Assembly (NCBI RefSeq): GCF_900465055.1
Contig: NZ_LS483250.1
Coordinates: forward strand, 1 to 64,000
Length of the DNA stretch: 64,000 bases
Direction: 5' to 3'
Source of the DNA: Moritella yayanosii
GTDB lineage: Bacteria > Pseudomonadota > Gammaproteobacteria > Enterobacterales > Moritellaceae
Of the stretch, positions 18,518 through 25,712 are shown one piece after another (position 1 is the first letter of the stretch; the number at the start of each line of letters is the position of its first letter). The notes beneath the pieces were generated by a model. It was not told where the DNA came from, did no database searches, and was given only the letters and a program-made list of their open reading frames with translations. The position numbers and the translations under genes were made by a program.

Positions 18518-19186
18518 ATGATGCCTATATATGCATTAAAACCAAGTTACCTAAGGTGCTTATTGCAAGTGACTATCATGTTTATTGGTGTATTAATAAG
18601 TATGAGCAGTTATGCACACCCACACTCCTGGGTGGATATAAAAACTGAGATCCAAGGGGATGGAAAACACATAGCTGGATTTTTAATGACTTGGGAGTTT
18701 GATGCCATGACGTCTGCTTATATGTTAGATGGTGAAGATTTGTCTGTTGAAAATAAAGCGCAGTCATTGCAGGTTCTTGCTGATTCGATTATGCAGAATA
18801 TGACAACCAATCATTATCTGACTTATTTTTATGAAGATGACATGCCAGTTAAATATGCGTTGGCTGAAAACGGTACCCTAGAACAAGATAAAATAAAGGC
18901 GACATTAAGTTTCTATTTACCTTTGGCTGAGCCACTGCTGTTGTCTGACAACGTTCTTAAATTGCTTATTTATGATCCGAGTTATTATGTCGACATGAGT
19001 TGGCCCGCAAAAAATGCCATTCAGCTATCACCGGCATTGTCGCAATACTGCAAGTTAGAACTTATTGAAGCGACACCCTCATCAGAACAACTTGTTTACG
19101 TAATGTCATTACCCGTGGATACAAAAAGAGATGATGCTATTGGTGAGTTATTCACACAATCGATCACCATTCATTGTAATTATTAG
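18518..19186 (+). CDS. DUF1007 periplasmic protein of a metal transport pair
   Basis: About 222 residues from ATG 18518, which has GAGAG upstream; a TTG at 18506 is in frame but less likely. A signal peptide ends at SSYA, and the mature protein starts HPHSWVDIK, a histidine-rich beginning typical of the DUF1007 family (COG3683). It pairs with the NicO-like permease that starts 27 bases downstream. DUF1007 and NicO genes commonly sit together and are treated as a metal transport system. The Zur-like box upstream suggests zinc here rather than nickel or cobalt; that is inference. Confidence 0.85.
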   Translation: MMPIYALKPSYLRCLLQVTIMFIGVLISMSSYAHPHSWVDIKTEIQGDGKHIAGFLMTWEFDAMTSAYMLDGEDLSVENKAQSLQVLADSIMQNMTTNHYLTYFYEDDMPVKYALAENGTLEQDKIKATLSFYLPLAEPLLLSDNVLKLLIYDPSYYVDMSWPAKNAIQLSPALSQYCKLELIEATPSSEQLVYVMSLPVDTKRDDAIGELFTQSITIHCNY

Positions 19187-19213
19187 TTATGTATCGATAT
19201 GAAGGTTGAAGTA

Positions 19214-20239
19214 ATGACAAATGTAGTATCGAATACTAATTCCGTCGCAGAGGATGGGGTTAAACCAGGTTTTTTAGCTAAGTACAGCCTGGTTATTTTT
19301 ATTGGTTTACTGGCTATTGCCGGCTATTTTATTTGGCAAGCTTGGCCAATGATTATTGTAAACAGTATGCAATGGCAAAAGCAGATTAATAATGAATTAA
19401 GCGAACTTTTGTATGCGGCTAAACACGAGAGTTTAATTGCCGGTATATCCTTGATTGCACTTAGCTTCCTTTATGGCATGTTACATTCGATTGGCCCCGG
19501 ACATGGTAAGTTGATTGTGACTACCTATATTGCAACGCAAGATGCCAAAGTTAAAATCAGTTTGATCTTAACTTTATTATCTTCGCTCATGCAGGCGCTG
19601 GTCGCTGTGGCACTTGTGTCTGCATTATTAATATTATTTAACTCGTCGATGCGAGAAATCAATAGTCAGGCTGAGTTACTTATTCCGCTGAGTTTTTATA
19701 CTGTGATCGTATTAGGCTTGGTGATCGTGTGGCGTAACTTAGTATTAATGTGGCGTGCGGTTCGTCGCCATAAAGAAGGGTTAATATCTGCGGGCTTAAA
19801 ATCGGTGGCTGGAAACCATGAGCATCATGATAATTGTGGCTGTGGGCATCAACATGTTGTGGCACCTGAGCTAATTAACGATGCCTCTTCATTCAAAGAG
19901 TATTTGGCTATTATTTTGAGTATTGGTATCCGTCCTTGTACGGGGGCGATCATGGTCCTGTTATTTGCCAACATGCTGGATATTTACTGGTTAGGTATAG
20001 TCAGTGCAATTGCCATGGCGTTAGGTACTGCGCTTACCACATCGACGATTGCGATAATGACAATTACCGGTAAGCAAGCTGTAAGACGGTATTTAGCGAC
20101 GGGAAAACGTAATAAACACCCCAAAAATGGCGCTAATCTCACTAAATTTATAGTGCCAATTATGGGTGGTTTGTTATTAATATTACTGGGAACGTTGTTA
20201 CTTGAATCGAGACCTGTTGGTATGTCTCCGCTGTTTTAA
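19214..20239 (+). CDS. NicO/RcnA-family metal permease
   Basis: A polytopic membrane protein of about 341 residues from ATG 19214 (AAGG upstream; ATG 19199 possible). The family motif appears as HSIGPGHGKLIVTTYI, and a second motif as IRPCTGAIMVLLFAN. A cytoplasmic or periplasmic loop contains the metal-binding cluster HEHHDNCGCGHQHV. About six to eight membrane helices are visible. Family members move Ni or Co, and relatives next to DUF1007 may move other divalent metals. Operon context with DUF1007 and the Zur-like operator suggests a zinc role. It converges on znuA with a shared terminator between them. Confidence 0.87.
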   Translation: MTNVVSNTNSVAEDGVKPGFLAKYSLVIFIGLLAIAGYFIWQAWPMIIVNSMQWQKQINNELSELLYAAKHESLIAGISLIALSFLYGMLHSIGPGHGKLIVTTYIATQDAKVKISLILTLLSSLMQALVAVALVSALLILFNSSMREINSQAELLIPLSFYTVIVLGLVIVWRNLVLMWRAVRRHKEGLISAGLKSVAGNHEHHDNCGCGHQHVVAPELINDASSFKEYLAIILSIGIRPCTGAIMVLLFANMLDIYWLGIVSAIAMALGTALTTSTIAIMTITGKQAVRRYLATGKRNKHPKNGANLTKFIVPIMGGLLLILLGTLLLESRPVGMSPLF

Positions 20240-20257
20240 CTGTTCAACGTAATGCTC

Positions 20258-20310
20258 AAAAAAGCCCGAACACACATGACTGTAAAAATATAAGTGTTTC
20301 GGGCTTTTTT
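20258..20310. terminator. Bidirectional terminator between NicO gene and znuA
   Basis: AAAAAAGCCCGAACAC (20258-20273) pairs with GTGTTTCGGGCTTTTTT (20294-20310), giving an A-tract and a T-tract on opposite sides. It serves both convergent genes. Confidence 0.9.
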
Positions 20311-20373
20311 GTATCATATCGAAGCTAGTCTCTGATATAGCATTTTTAGATAGTGTGGGTATAGATATATATT

Positions 20374-21381
20374 TTACTTGTGCAACGCATTCACGATCGT
20401 ATCAACATTATATTGCATCATTTTTAGGTAAGTTGCCGCAGGTTGATCAGGTGAAGATAATGCATCTGAATACAGTTTACCGCCAACTTTCACTCCTGTT
20501 TCACGGCTTATCTGTTCAATTAGACGATTATCGGCGATGTTTTCCATAAATACCGCGTTCACTTTGTCGTGCCGAATTTGTTTGATTAACGCGGCTACAT
20601 CCGCTGCGCTTGCTTCTGATCCGGTACTGGTTCCTTGTGGTGCTAAGAAGGTGACATTAAAGTCACGCGCAAAGTAACCAAACGCGTCATGTGGGGTGAT
20701 CACTTTACGCTGCGTTTCTGGTACCGTCGCAAGTTGAGCATTTATTTTTAATTCTAATTTATCCAATTTTTGAATGTAGTCTTTCGCATTTTTTTGATAG
20801 TCATCTGTATTCGCAGGGTCTACTTGAATCAAGCCTTTTGCGATATTGTGTATGTAGACTTTAACGTTTTTAATGCTATGCCAAGCGTGCGGGTCTATAT
20901 CACCGTGATCATGATGTGCATGTCCGTCGTCATGGTGTTCATGTTCGTCGTCGTGATGTTCATGTTCATCGTCATGATGTTCATGTTCATCGTCATGATG
21001 TTCATGTTCATCGTCATGATGTTCATGTTCTTTTTTTGTACTGAGTACATCGATACCGTTAGTGGCAATTACGTGCACACCTTGGTAGTTAGCCGCTTCA
21101 ATTAAACGTGGCATCCAGCCTTCAAAATGTAAGCCATTGGTGACAACTAATTGTGCTGTTGAAATGGCTTTGGCATCTTGAGGGGTGGGGGTAAATACAT
21201 GCGCATCACCGTCAATTTTTACTAAATTTGTCACGGTTATATGTTCTTGACCTACCTGTGACACGAGATCGCCGAGAATCGAAAAACTGCTGATGACATG
21301 AAGCTTTTGCTCTGCCATGGCGGCAGTACTGGTTGTTAAACTAAGCATCATCATGGATGAAGTGAGCGTAATTTTAAACAT
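20374..21381 (-). CDS. znuA: Zinc ABC transporter substrate-binding protein ZnuA
   Basis: A 335-residue periplasmic cluster 9 metal-binding protein with a signal peptide ending near TAAMAEQ. A long His/Asp/Glu loop (about residues 117-155) consists of a nearly perfect repeated five-residue unit EHHDD, as in zinc-specific ZnuA proteins. Zinc ligands are expected at the conserved His in LHFEGW, the His in ITPHDAFGYF, and the Asp/Glu region near the C-terminus. RBS AAGGA lies upstream of ATG 21381. It delivers zinc to ZnuB/ZnuC, encoded upstream on the same strand with a 46-base gap, and is likely under the Zur-like boxes at 23284-23333. Confidence 0.95.
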   Translation of the reverse strand: MFKITLTSSMMMLSLTTSTAAMAEQKLHVISSFSILGDLVSQVGQEHITVTNLVKIDGDAHVFTPTPQDAKAISTAQLVVTNGLHFEGWMPRLIEAANYQGVHVIATNGIDVLSTKKEHEHHDDEHEHHDDEHEHHDDEHEHHDDEHEHHDDGHAHHDHGDIDPHAWHSIKNVKVYIHNIAKGLIQVDPANTDDYQKNAKDYIQKLDKLELKINAQLATVPETQRKVITPHDAFGYFARDFNVTFLAPQGTSTGSEASAADVAALIKQIRHDKVNAVFMENIADNRLIEQISRETGVKVGGKLYSDALSSPDQPAATYLKMMQYNVDTIVNALHK

Positions 21382-21427
21382 TTCATTGTCCTTATAAGGG
21401 CTAAATATTAATAAGTTGAGCTATTTT

Positions 21428-22288
21428 CTAGTTGTTATTTTTAAACAGTAATCCGCCTTGACGGCCAAATATGAGTGAGGCGATATAAAGTATGCCGAGT
21501 ACTAATACAATCGCCGGGCTGGTTGCTAGACTGGCATGATAAGAAAGAAACAGACCGAAGTAGCCACTGATCACTGCAGAGATAAACGCCACGATTAACA
21601 TGCCACCTAAACGATTAGACCAAAAGCGCGCAATCGCAGCGGGCAGGACCATCAAACCAACGGCCATTAAGGTGCCCAATGCATGAAAACCTGCAACTAA
21701 ATTAAGAACGACGAGGAGTAAAAATCCATAGTGAGCAACGGCACTTAGTTTGCTGATGGTTTTGAAAAAGTGGGGGTCTACACATTCCATGACTAAAGGA
21801 CGATACAGTATCGCTAGTGCTAAAAGAGAGATTGTGGCGATAACGGTGAGTAGTATTAACGCCTCATCATTGAGTGCGAGTGTTGAACCGAATAGCACAT
21901 GTAATAAATCCACATTACTGCCATTGGACGAAATGATTAATACCCCGATAGCGAGTGACAGTAGATAGAAAGCAGCTAAGCTTGAATCTTCTTCCGCATT
22001 TGAATGTCGGGCTACCATGCCTGCTAGTACAGCGACCACGCAACCCGCGACAATACCGCCAATCGTCATGGCAGTGACAGATAAACCCGAGATAAGAAAA
22101 CCAATCGCGGCACCGGGTAAGATAGCATGTGCCATTGCATCACCCGTTAGGCTCATGCGTCTAAGCGTTAAAAATACGCCCACTGGTGTCGCGCTAATAC
22201 TAAGTACGATAATCCCCCATAATGCGCGTTGCATAAATACAAACTCAGAAAAAGGGGCGATAAATAATTCGTATAACTGTGCACTCAT
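21428..22288 (-). CDS. znuB: Zinc ABC transporter permease ZnuB
   Basis: A 286-residue ABC-3 family permease with about eight membrane helices. It contains the family segment LTLRRMSLTGDAMAHAILPG near the N-terminus, where the permease meets the ATPase. The start overlaps the end of znuC by four bases, so the two are translationally coupled. It forms the inner-membrane channel for zinc import with ZnuC and ZnuA. Confidence 0.95.
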   Translation of the reverse strand: MSAQLYELFIAPFSEFVFMQRALWGIIVLSISATPVGVFLTLRRMSLTGDAMAHAILPGAAIGFLISGLSVTAMTIGGIVAGCVVAVLAGMVARHSNAEEDSSLAAFYLLSLAIGVLIISSNGSNVDLLHVLFGSTLALNDEALILLTVIATISLLALAILYRPLVMECVDPHFFKTISKLSAVAHYGFLLLVVLNLVAGFHALGTLMAVGLMVLPAAIARFWSNRLGGMLIVAFISAVISGYFGLFLSYHASLATSPAIVLVLGILYIASLIFGRQGGLLFKNNN

Positions 22289-23103
22289 GATGCTTGACTC
22301 TTGATGTTAGCGGACACAGAAGTAACCGCATTTTCGTTAGTGTTGTTGTCTGCAGTGTTATGAACAGGGTTATGAAAAGGATTATTAAAGGTGTTATGCA
22401 CCGCACAGTGAGCAAAATGTTGATAACCCGCTTGCAGTAAATACTGCTGAGTTAATACATCTGATGTTTTACCTGAGGCAATTAAGTGGGTTGCAATAAG
22501 TAATGTGGTTGGAAAGTATCGTTGCACCAAGGCCAGATCGTGGATCACGGCGATAACGGTTTTACCTTGTTGCTGACACGCCTGAATAACGCGCATTAAC
22601 AGTTCCGTCGTTTGTGCATCAATGCCACCGAATGGTTCGTCAAGTAGTAGAATATCGGCATCTTGTAATAGCATACGTGCAAATAACATGCGCTGAAATT
22701 GCCCTCCAGATAATTGATTAATTTGACGTTCAGCCATTTTTTCTAAATCTACTTTGGCTAATGCCTGTTGCAATAAGTGCTGTTCGTGACGACTAAATAG
22801 TCGCCAAAAACTACAACGTTGCCAAGCGCCAGCAGACACAAATTCAGTCACCGTTATTGGAAACTTACAATCTATTTGGTTACTTTGTGGTAAGTAGGCA
22901 ATGTCTTTCAAACTCAAGCGACCAAGCTCGATAGAGCCTGATACGGCGGCCATTTGTTGCATGATACTTTTGAGTAATGTTGATTTACCGGCACCATTTG
23001 GACCGACAATCGCGACGAGATCGCCATCGTCTATCGTTGTCGAGATATGGCTAAGCGCTATGTTTTTTTGATAAGAAACACTTAGATCATTAATTTTAAT
23101 CAT
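22285..23103 (-). CDS. znuC: Zinc ABC transporter ATPase ZnuC
   Basis: A 272-residue ATPase with Walker A GPNGAGKST near residue 34, signature LSGGQFQR near 131 and Walker B ILLLDEPFGG near 151. The C-terminus has an Asn/His-rich extension (HNTFNNPFHNPVHNT), a common metal-sensing or metal-buffering feature of ZnuC. The gene starts six bases after the stop of a 40-residue ORF and about 180 bases below two Zur-like boxes. It is the first recognised gene of znuCBA. Confidence 0.95.
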   Translation of the reverse strand: MIKINDLSVSYQKNIALSHISTTIDDGDLVAIVGPNGAGKSTLLKSIMQQMAAVSGSIELGRLSLKDIAYLPQSNQIDCKFPITVTEFVSAGAWQRCSFWRLFSRHEQHLLQQALAKVDLEKMAERQINQLSGGQFQRMLFARMLLQDADILLLDEPFGGIDAQTTELLMRVIQACQQQGKTVIAVIHDLALVQRYFPTTLLIATHLIASGKTSDVLTQQYLLQAGYQHFAHCAVHNTFNNPFHNPVHNTADNNTNENAVTSVSANIKSQAS

Positions 23104-23109
23104 GCTTAA

Positions 23110-23232
23110 TTATCCGATAAACTGTAACAGTGTTAACCAAAGACTGGTTGTGATGACGAGTGCGATACAAAGGCGTGTAAACACGCTACTTAGTAATAAA
23201 GATATTTTTTTTGATGTAGGATCTGGCTGCAT
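23110..23232 (-). CDS. Putative 40-residue membrane peptide leading znuCBA
   Basis: On the minus strand, ATG 23232 to TAA 23110 encodes 40 residues. A polar start (MQPDPTSKK) is followed by one continuous hydrophobic segment ending LWLTLLQFIG. The stop lies six bases from the znuC start, a spacing typical of an operon partner. The upstream AAAGAAA is a weak ribosome site. It lies between the Zur-like operators and znuC. No family is recognised. Coding is inferred from position, spacing and the membrane-helix pattern. Confidence 0.5.
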   Translation of the reverse strand: MQPDPTSKKISLLLSSVFTRLCIALVITTSLWLTLLQFIG

Positions 23233-23283
23233 TTTATATTTCTTTGTGGTTGATTATTATTCTTTAGTGTTATTGATAGAGAA

Positions 23284-23298
23284 TGTTATAACATAACA
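23284..23298. promoter_or_regulatory. Zur-like operator 1 of znuCBA
   Basis: TGTTATAACATAACA, the exact reverse complement of the 15-mers at 18421 and 23319. It lies about 52 bases upstream of the 40-codon ORF. Confidence 0.8.
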
Positions 23299-23318
23299 AT
23301 AGTAATATGCAAGATTAA

Positions 23319-23333
23319 TGTTATGTTATAACA
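23319..23333. promoter_or_regulatory. Zur-like operator 2 of znuCBA
   Basis: TGTTATGTTATAACA, opposite in orientation to operator 1 and 20 bases away. Two facing sites suggest cooperative repression of the znu promoter. Confidence 0.8.
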
Positions 23334-23519
23334 ATACATTTAAACGTGCTTGACGTTATCGTCATTTTTGTCGCCGATGTTAGGCTTGGTTGAGCTTATA
23401 TATAAGGGATGTGATACTTGTGGTTGGCTGCAATTAATAAGAACGAATTGAAGAGAGGGAGGCGGTGTTATTTGGAGATATAAAAATGGAACAAGCGAAA
23501 TTAGCGCATGTTTACAAAT

Positions 23520-23550
23520 AGCCCTAATAGATCCGTTATCTATCAGGGCT
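23520..23550 (-). terminator. Hairpin after GST gene
   Basis: AGCCCTAATAGAT pairs with ATCTATCAGGGCT (one mismatch) around a short loop, 11 bases downstream of the GST stop. On the minus strand it is followed by ATTTGT, a weak T-tract. Confidence 0.65.
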
Positions 23551-23561
23551 AAATAATCATA

Positions 23562-24182
23562 TTAATTATCGTATTTAGCTTCGATTTCAACTGCTTTTAA
23601 CAACGCATTGTGGCTGTGTAATTGCTTGTTATAACGTGCTAGGTTAGCAAAGTTATCCAGTACTTTATTGTTCGCTAAGATTTCAACAATAAATGACATC
23701 ATAATATCAGCGCCGGTTAACTGCTCTGCAATCAGGTAGGTTTTACCTTCCAGTGATGCGTCAAAATAGCTGATCACTTTAGCAATTTCGCTATCAGCAT
23801 AAGCTGCCATAAAGTTGGTTTTACAACCGTCTTTGTCGACAAACATTTTTAATAACAATGGTAAAATAGCCGAGCTTTCTGCAAAATGGATCCACTGCGA
23901 ATAGGCCACGTATTCTGGTGACAACGGCTTAGGTGCTAATTTGTCTGCGGCGTACTTATTGATAAGGTATTCTGTGATCGCGCCTGATTCAGCAATGACT
24001 AAGCCATCATCTTCAATCACAGGTGATTTACCCAGTGGATGAATGGCTTTGAGTTCAGCGGGCGCTAAGAAGGTTTGGCTATCGCGCTGGTATGCAATGA
24101 CTTCATAATCAACGCCCAGTTCTTCTAATAACCAAATGATACGTTTTGAACGGGATTTGTTTAAATGGTGTAATTTAATCAT
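23562..24182 (-). CDS. Glutathione S-transferase family protein
   Basis: A 206-residue cytosolic GST. The N-terminal thioredoxin-fold domain begins IKLHHLNKSRSKRIIWLLEELG, with the glutathione-binding segment SPVIEDDGLVIAESGAI near residues 53-69. An all-helical C-terminal domain follows. RBS AGGAA lies upstream of ATG 24182. It is nine bases downstream of the CurA-like reductase gene and so shares its operon. The pair looks like a detoxification unit for electrophiles; the substrate is unknown. Confidence 0.87.
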   Translation of the reverse strand: MIKLHHLNKSRSKRIIWLLEELGVDYEVIAYQRDSQTFLAPAELKAIHPLGKSPVIEDDGLVIAESGAITEYLINKYAADKLAPKPLSPEYVAYSQWIHFAESSAILPLLLKMFVDKDGCKTNFMAAYADSEIAKVISYFDASLEGKTYLIAEQLTGADIMMSFIVEILANNKVLDNFANLARYNKQLHSHNALLKAVEIEAKYDN

Positions 24183-24191
24183 TTTAGATTC

Positions 24192-25223
24192 CTACTCTGC
24201 TACTTTAACGACAAGTTTACCGAAATTTTCACCTTGTAGCATACCGGTGAATGCGGCTGGTGCACTTTCTAAACCATCAATCATATGTTCGCGATATTTA
24301 ATTTGACCTGATTGTAACCACGTCATCATCTGTTCGTAAAACTCGTTATAGCGGTGTGCATAATCATCAAAAATGATGAAACCTTGCATCTTAATGCGTT
24401 TCACCAATAACGTGCCCATTAATAGTGATAAACGGTCTGGGCCTGATGGTAATTCTGTTGCATTGTACTGTGATACTAGACCACACACTGGCACGCGCGC
24501 GCCGGTATTTAGCTGTGGTAGCACACTATCAAATACTTTGCCGCCTACGTTTTCAAAATAAACATCAATACCTGTTGGACACGCCGCTTTTAGCTGGGCA
24601 TCAAAATCACTGGCTTTGTGATCAATACATTTATCAAAGCCTAATACGTCTACCGCATATTTACATTTTTCAGCGCCGCCAGCGATACCCACCACATAGC
24701 AACCTTTTAACTTACCAATCTGACCAACGGTTGCCCCAACAGGACCTGTTGCCGCTGCCACAACAAGCGTGTCGCCTGATTTAGGTTGACCGATATCGAG
24801 TAGACCCATATAAGCTGTAAAACCAGGCATACCTAAGATCCCAAGTGCAAAAGAAGGGTTGGTTGGTTCTGCGCCTAATTTAATCAGACCTTCGCCATCT
24901 GAAATGCCATAATCTTGCCAACCTGTATACGCAAGCACCCATTCACCAGCGTGATAATCAGGGTGTAAAGAAGTCACTACTTGGCATACTGTCGCGCCAA
25001 CCATGGTGCCATCGATAGCAACGGGTTCAGCATAAGAAGCGCCATCATTCATACGACCACGCATGTAAGGGTCTAGTGATAAGTAATTGGTACGTAATAA
25101 TAGTTCACCTTCTGAAGGCGTCGGTATGACTGTTTCTTCAAGGCGGAAGTTTGCTGATGTAGGCGCGCCAACGGGACGTGAAGCAAGTGCAATACGGCGA
25201 TTAACTGAGTTTGATTGTGGCAT
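24192..25223 (-). CDS. curA: NADPH-dependent oxidoreductase, CurA/leukotriene B4 dehydrogenase-like
   Basis: A 343-residue medium-chain reductase without zinc ligands. N-terminal LSLDPYMRGRM and the nucleotide-binding motif AATGPVGATVGQIGK near residues 153-168 place it in the MDR family with E. coli CurA (345 residues) and prostaglandin/alkenal reductases. These reduce activated double bonds with NADPH. RBS AAGGA precedes ATG 25223. It is first in an operon with a GST, and two GACCGRTCGTCT elements lie upstream, suggesting a TetR-type regulator responding to reactive enones (inference). Confidence 0.85.
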   Translation of the reverse strand: MPQSNSVNRRIALASRPVGAPTSANFRLEETVIPTPSEGELLLRTNYLSLDPYMRGRMNDGASYAEPVAIDGTMVGATVCQVVTSLHPDYHAGEWVLAYTGWQDYGISDGEGLIKLGAEPTNPSFALGILGMPGFTAYMGLLDIGQPKSGDTLVVAAATGPVGATVGQIGKLKGCYVVGIAGGAEKCKYAVDVLGFDKCIDHKASDFDAQLKAACPTGIDVYFENVGGKVFDSVLPQLNTGARVPVCGLVSQYNATELPSGPDRLSLLMGTLLVKRIKMQGFIIFDDYAHRYNEFYEQMMTWLQSGQIKYREHMIDGLESAPAAFTGMLQGENFGKLVVKVAE

Positions 25224-25260
25224 GAAAAATCCTTGGTTTTAAATCGTTTATGGTATTCGT

Positions 25261-25272
25261 GACCGATCGTCT
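25261..25272. promoter_or_regulatory. Second copy of the GACCGRTCGTCT element
   Basis: GACCGATCGTCT, one base different from the core of the palindrome at 25328-25346, located 38 bases upstream of the reductase start. Confidence 0.45.
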
Positions 25273-25327
25273 TGTTATTGAATGCAAAAACGTTTGATCG
25301 GTTATTAATGTCTGAACGATACGCGTA

Positions 25328-25346
25328 AGTAGACCGGTCGTCTACT
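25328..25346. promoter_or_regulatory. Palindromic operator, TetR-type in form
   Basis: AGTAGACCGGTCGTCTACT has perfect 7-bp arms AGTAGAC / GTCTACT around CGGTC, about 105 bases upstream of the reductase gene. No regulator gene lies next to it in this window. Confidence 0.6.
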
Positions 25347-25393
25347 AACTAGTGATGTTTTTTGCGGTTGATTCAATATTCGTAATCTAAACT

Positions 25394-25407
25394 TTGATCT
25401 ATATCAC
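25394..25407. promoter_or_regulatory. Possible FNR-like site
   Basis: TTGATCTATATCAC differs from the FNR consensus TTGATnnnnATCAA at the last base and lies 28 bases before the small lipoprotein start. It is weak evidence, and overlap with a CRP-like pattern is possible. Confidence 0.35.
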
Positions 25408-25435
25408 GTTTCATTTTTTTCAGTCGAGCGAACTC

Positions 25436-25603
25436 ATGCGGTATCTGGCTATATATTTAAGTTGTCTATTGCTTACGGGTTGCCCTAATGGCAGTGATAG
25501 TAATATTGAGCGCAGTAGCTATCCAGACTTTGGAAATGATACACAATTAACGGTGCGCTTTGTTCGAACTTGTGATGAGATATGCCAGCAGGCATATGAT
25601 TAA
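25436..25603 (+). CDS. Small putative lipoprotein (55 residues)
   Basis: ATG 25436 gives a 55-residue protein with a signal sequence and lipobox LLTGC, then a short polar region with two cysteines (TCDEIC). The longer ATG at 25394 would spoil the signal peptide. It lies 109 bases upstream of an outer-membrane protein gene on the same strand. No family is recognised. The clear lipobox supports coding, but the ribosome site is weak. Confidence 0.55.
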   Translation: MRYLAIYLSCLLLTGCPNGSDSNIERSSYPDFGNDTQLTVRFVRTCDEICQQAYD

Positions 25604-25712
25604 TCGGCATTTACTTCACTATATTTATATTGTGATTTATTATTGCACTTATTATCCGAATTAAAGGTAATATAAAAATCATTATTTATAACTTAAGGAT
25701 ATTAAAAAAGTC

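Larger units (their letters stand above)
23233..23561. other. Intergenic region between znu promoter and GST gene
   Basis: It contains the two Zur-like boxes, the presumed znu promoter in the AT-rich part, and the GST terminator at 23520-23550. Nothing else is recognised between 23340 and 23515. Confidence 0.6.

Noticed and set aside
20916-21030. Short tandem repeats that could suggest a CRISPR array
   Set aside because: They are in-frame 15-bp codon repeats inside znuA with no spacers. The same applies to the 9-bp repeats at 18010-18100 in the pilin gene.
23102-23296. Plus-strand 64-residue ORF before znuC
   Set aside because: It is antisense to the better-placed 40-residue minus-strand ORF and runs through the Zur operators.
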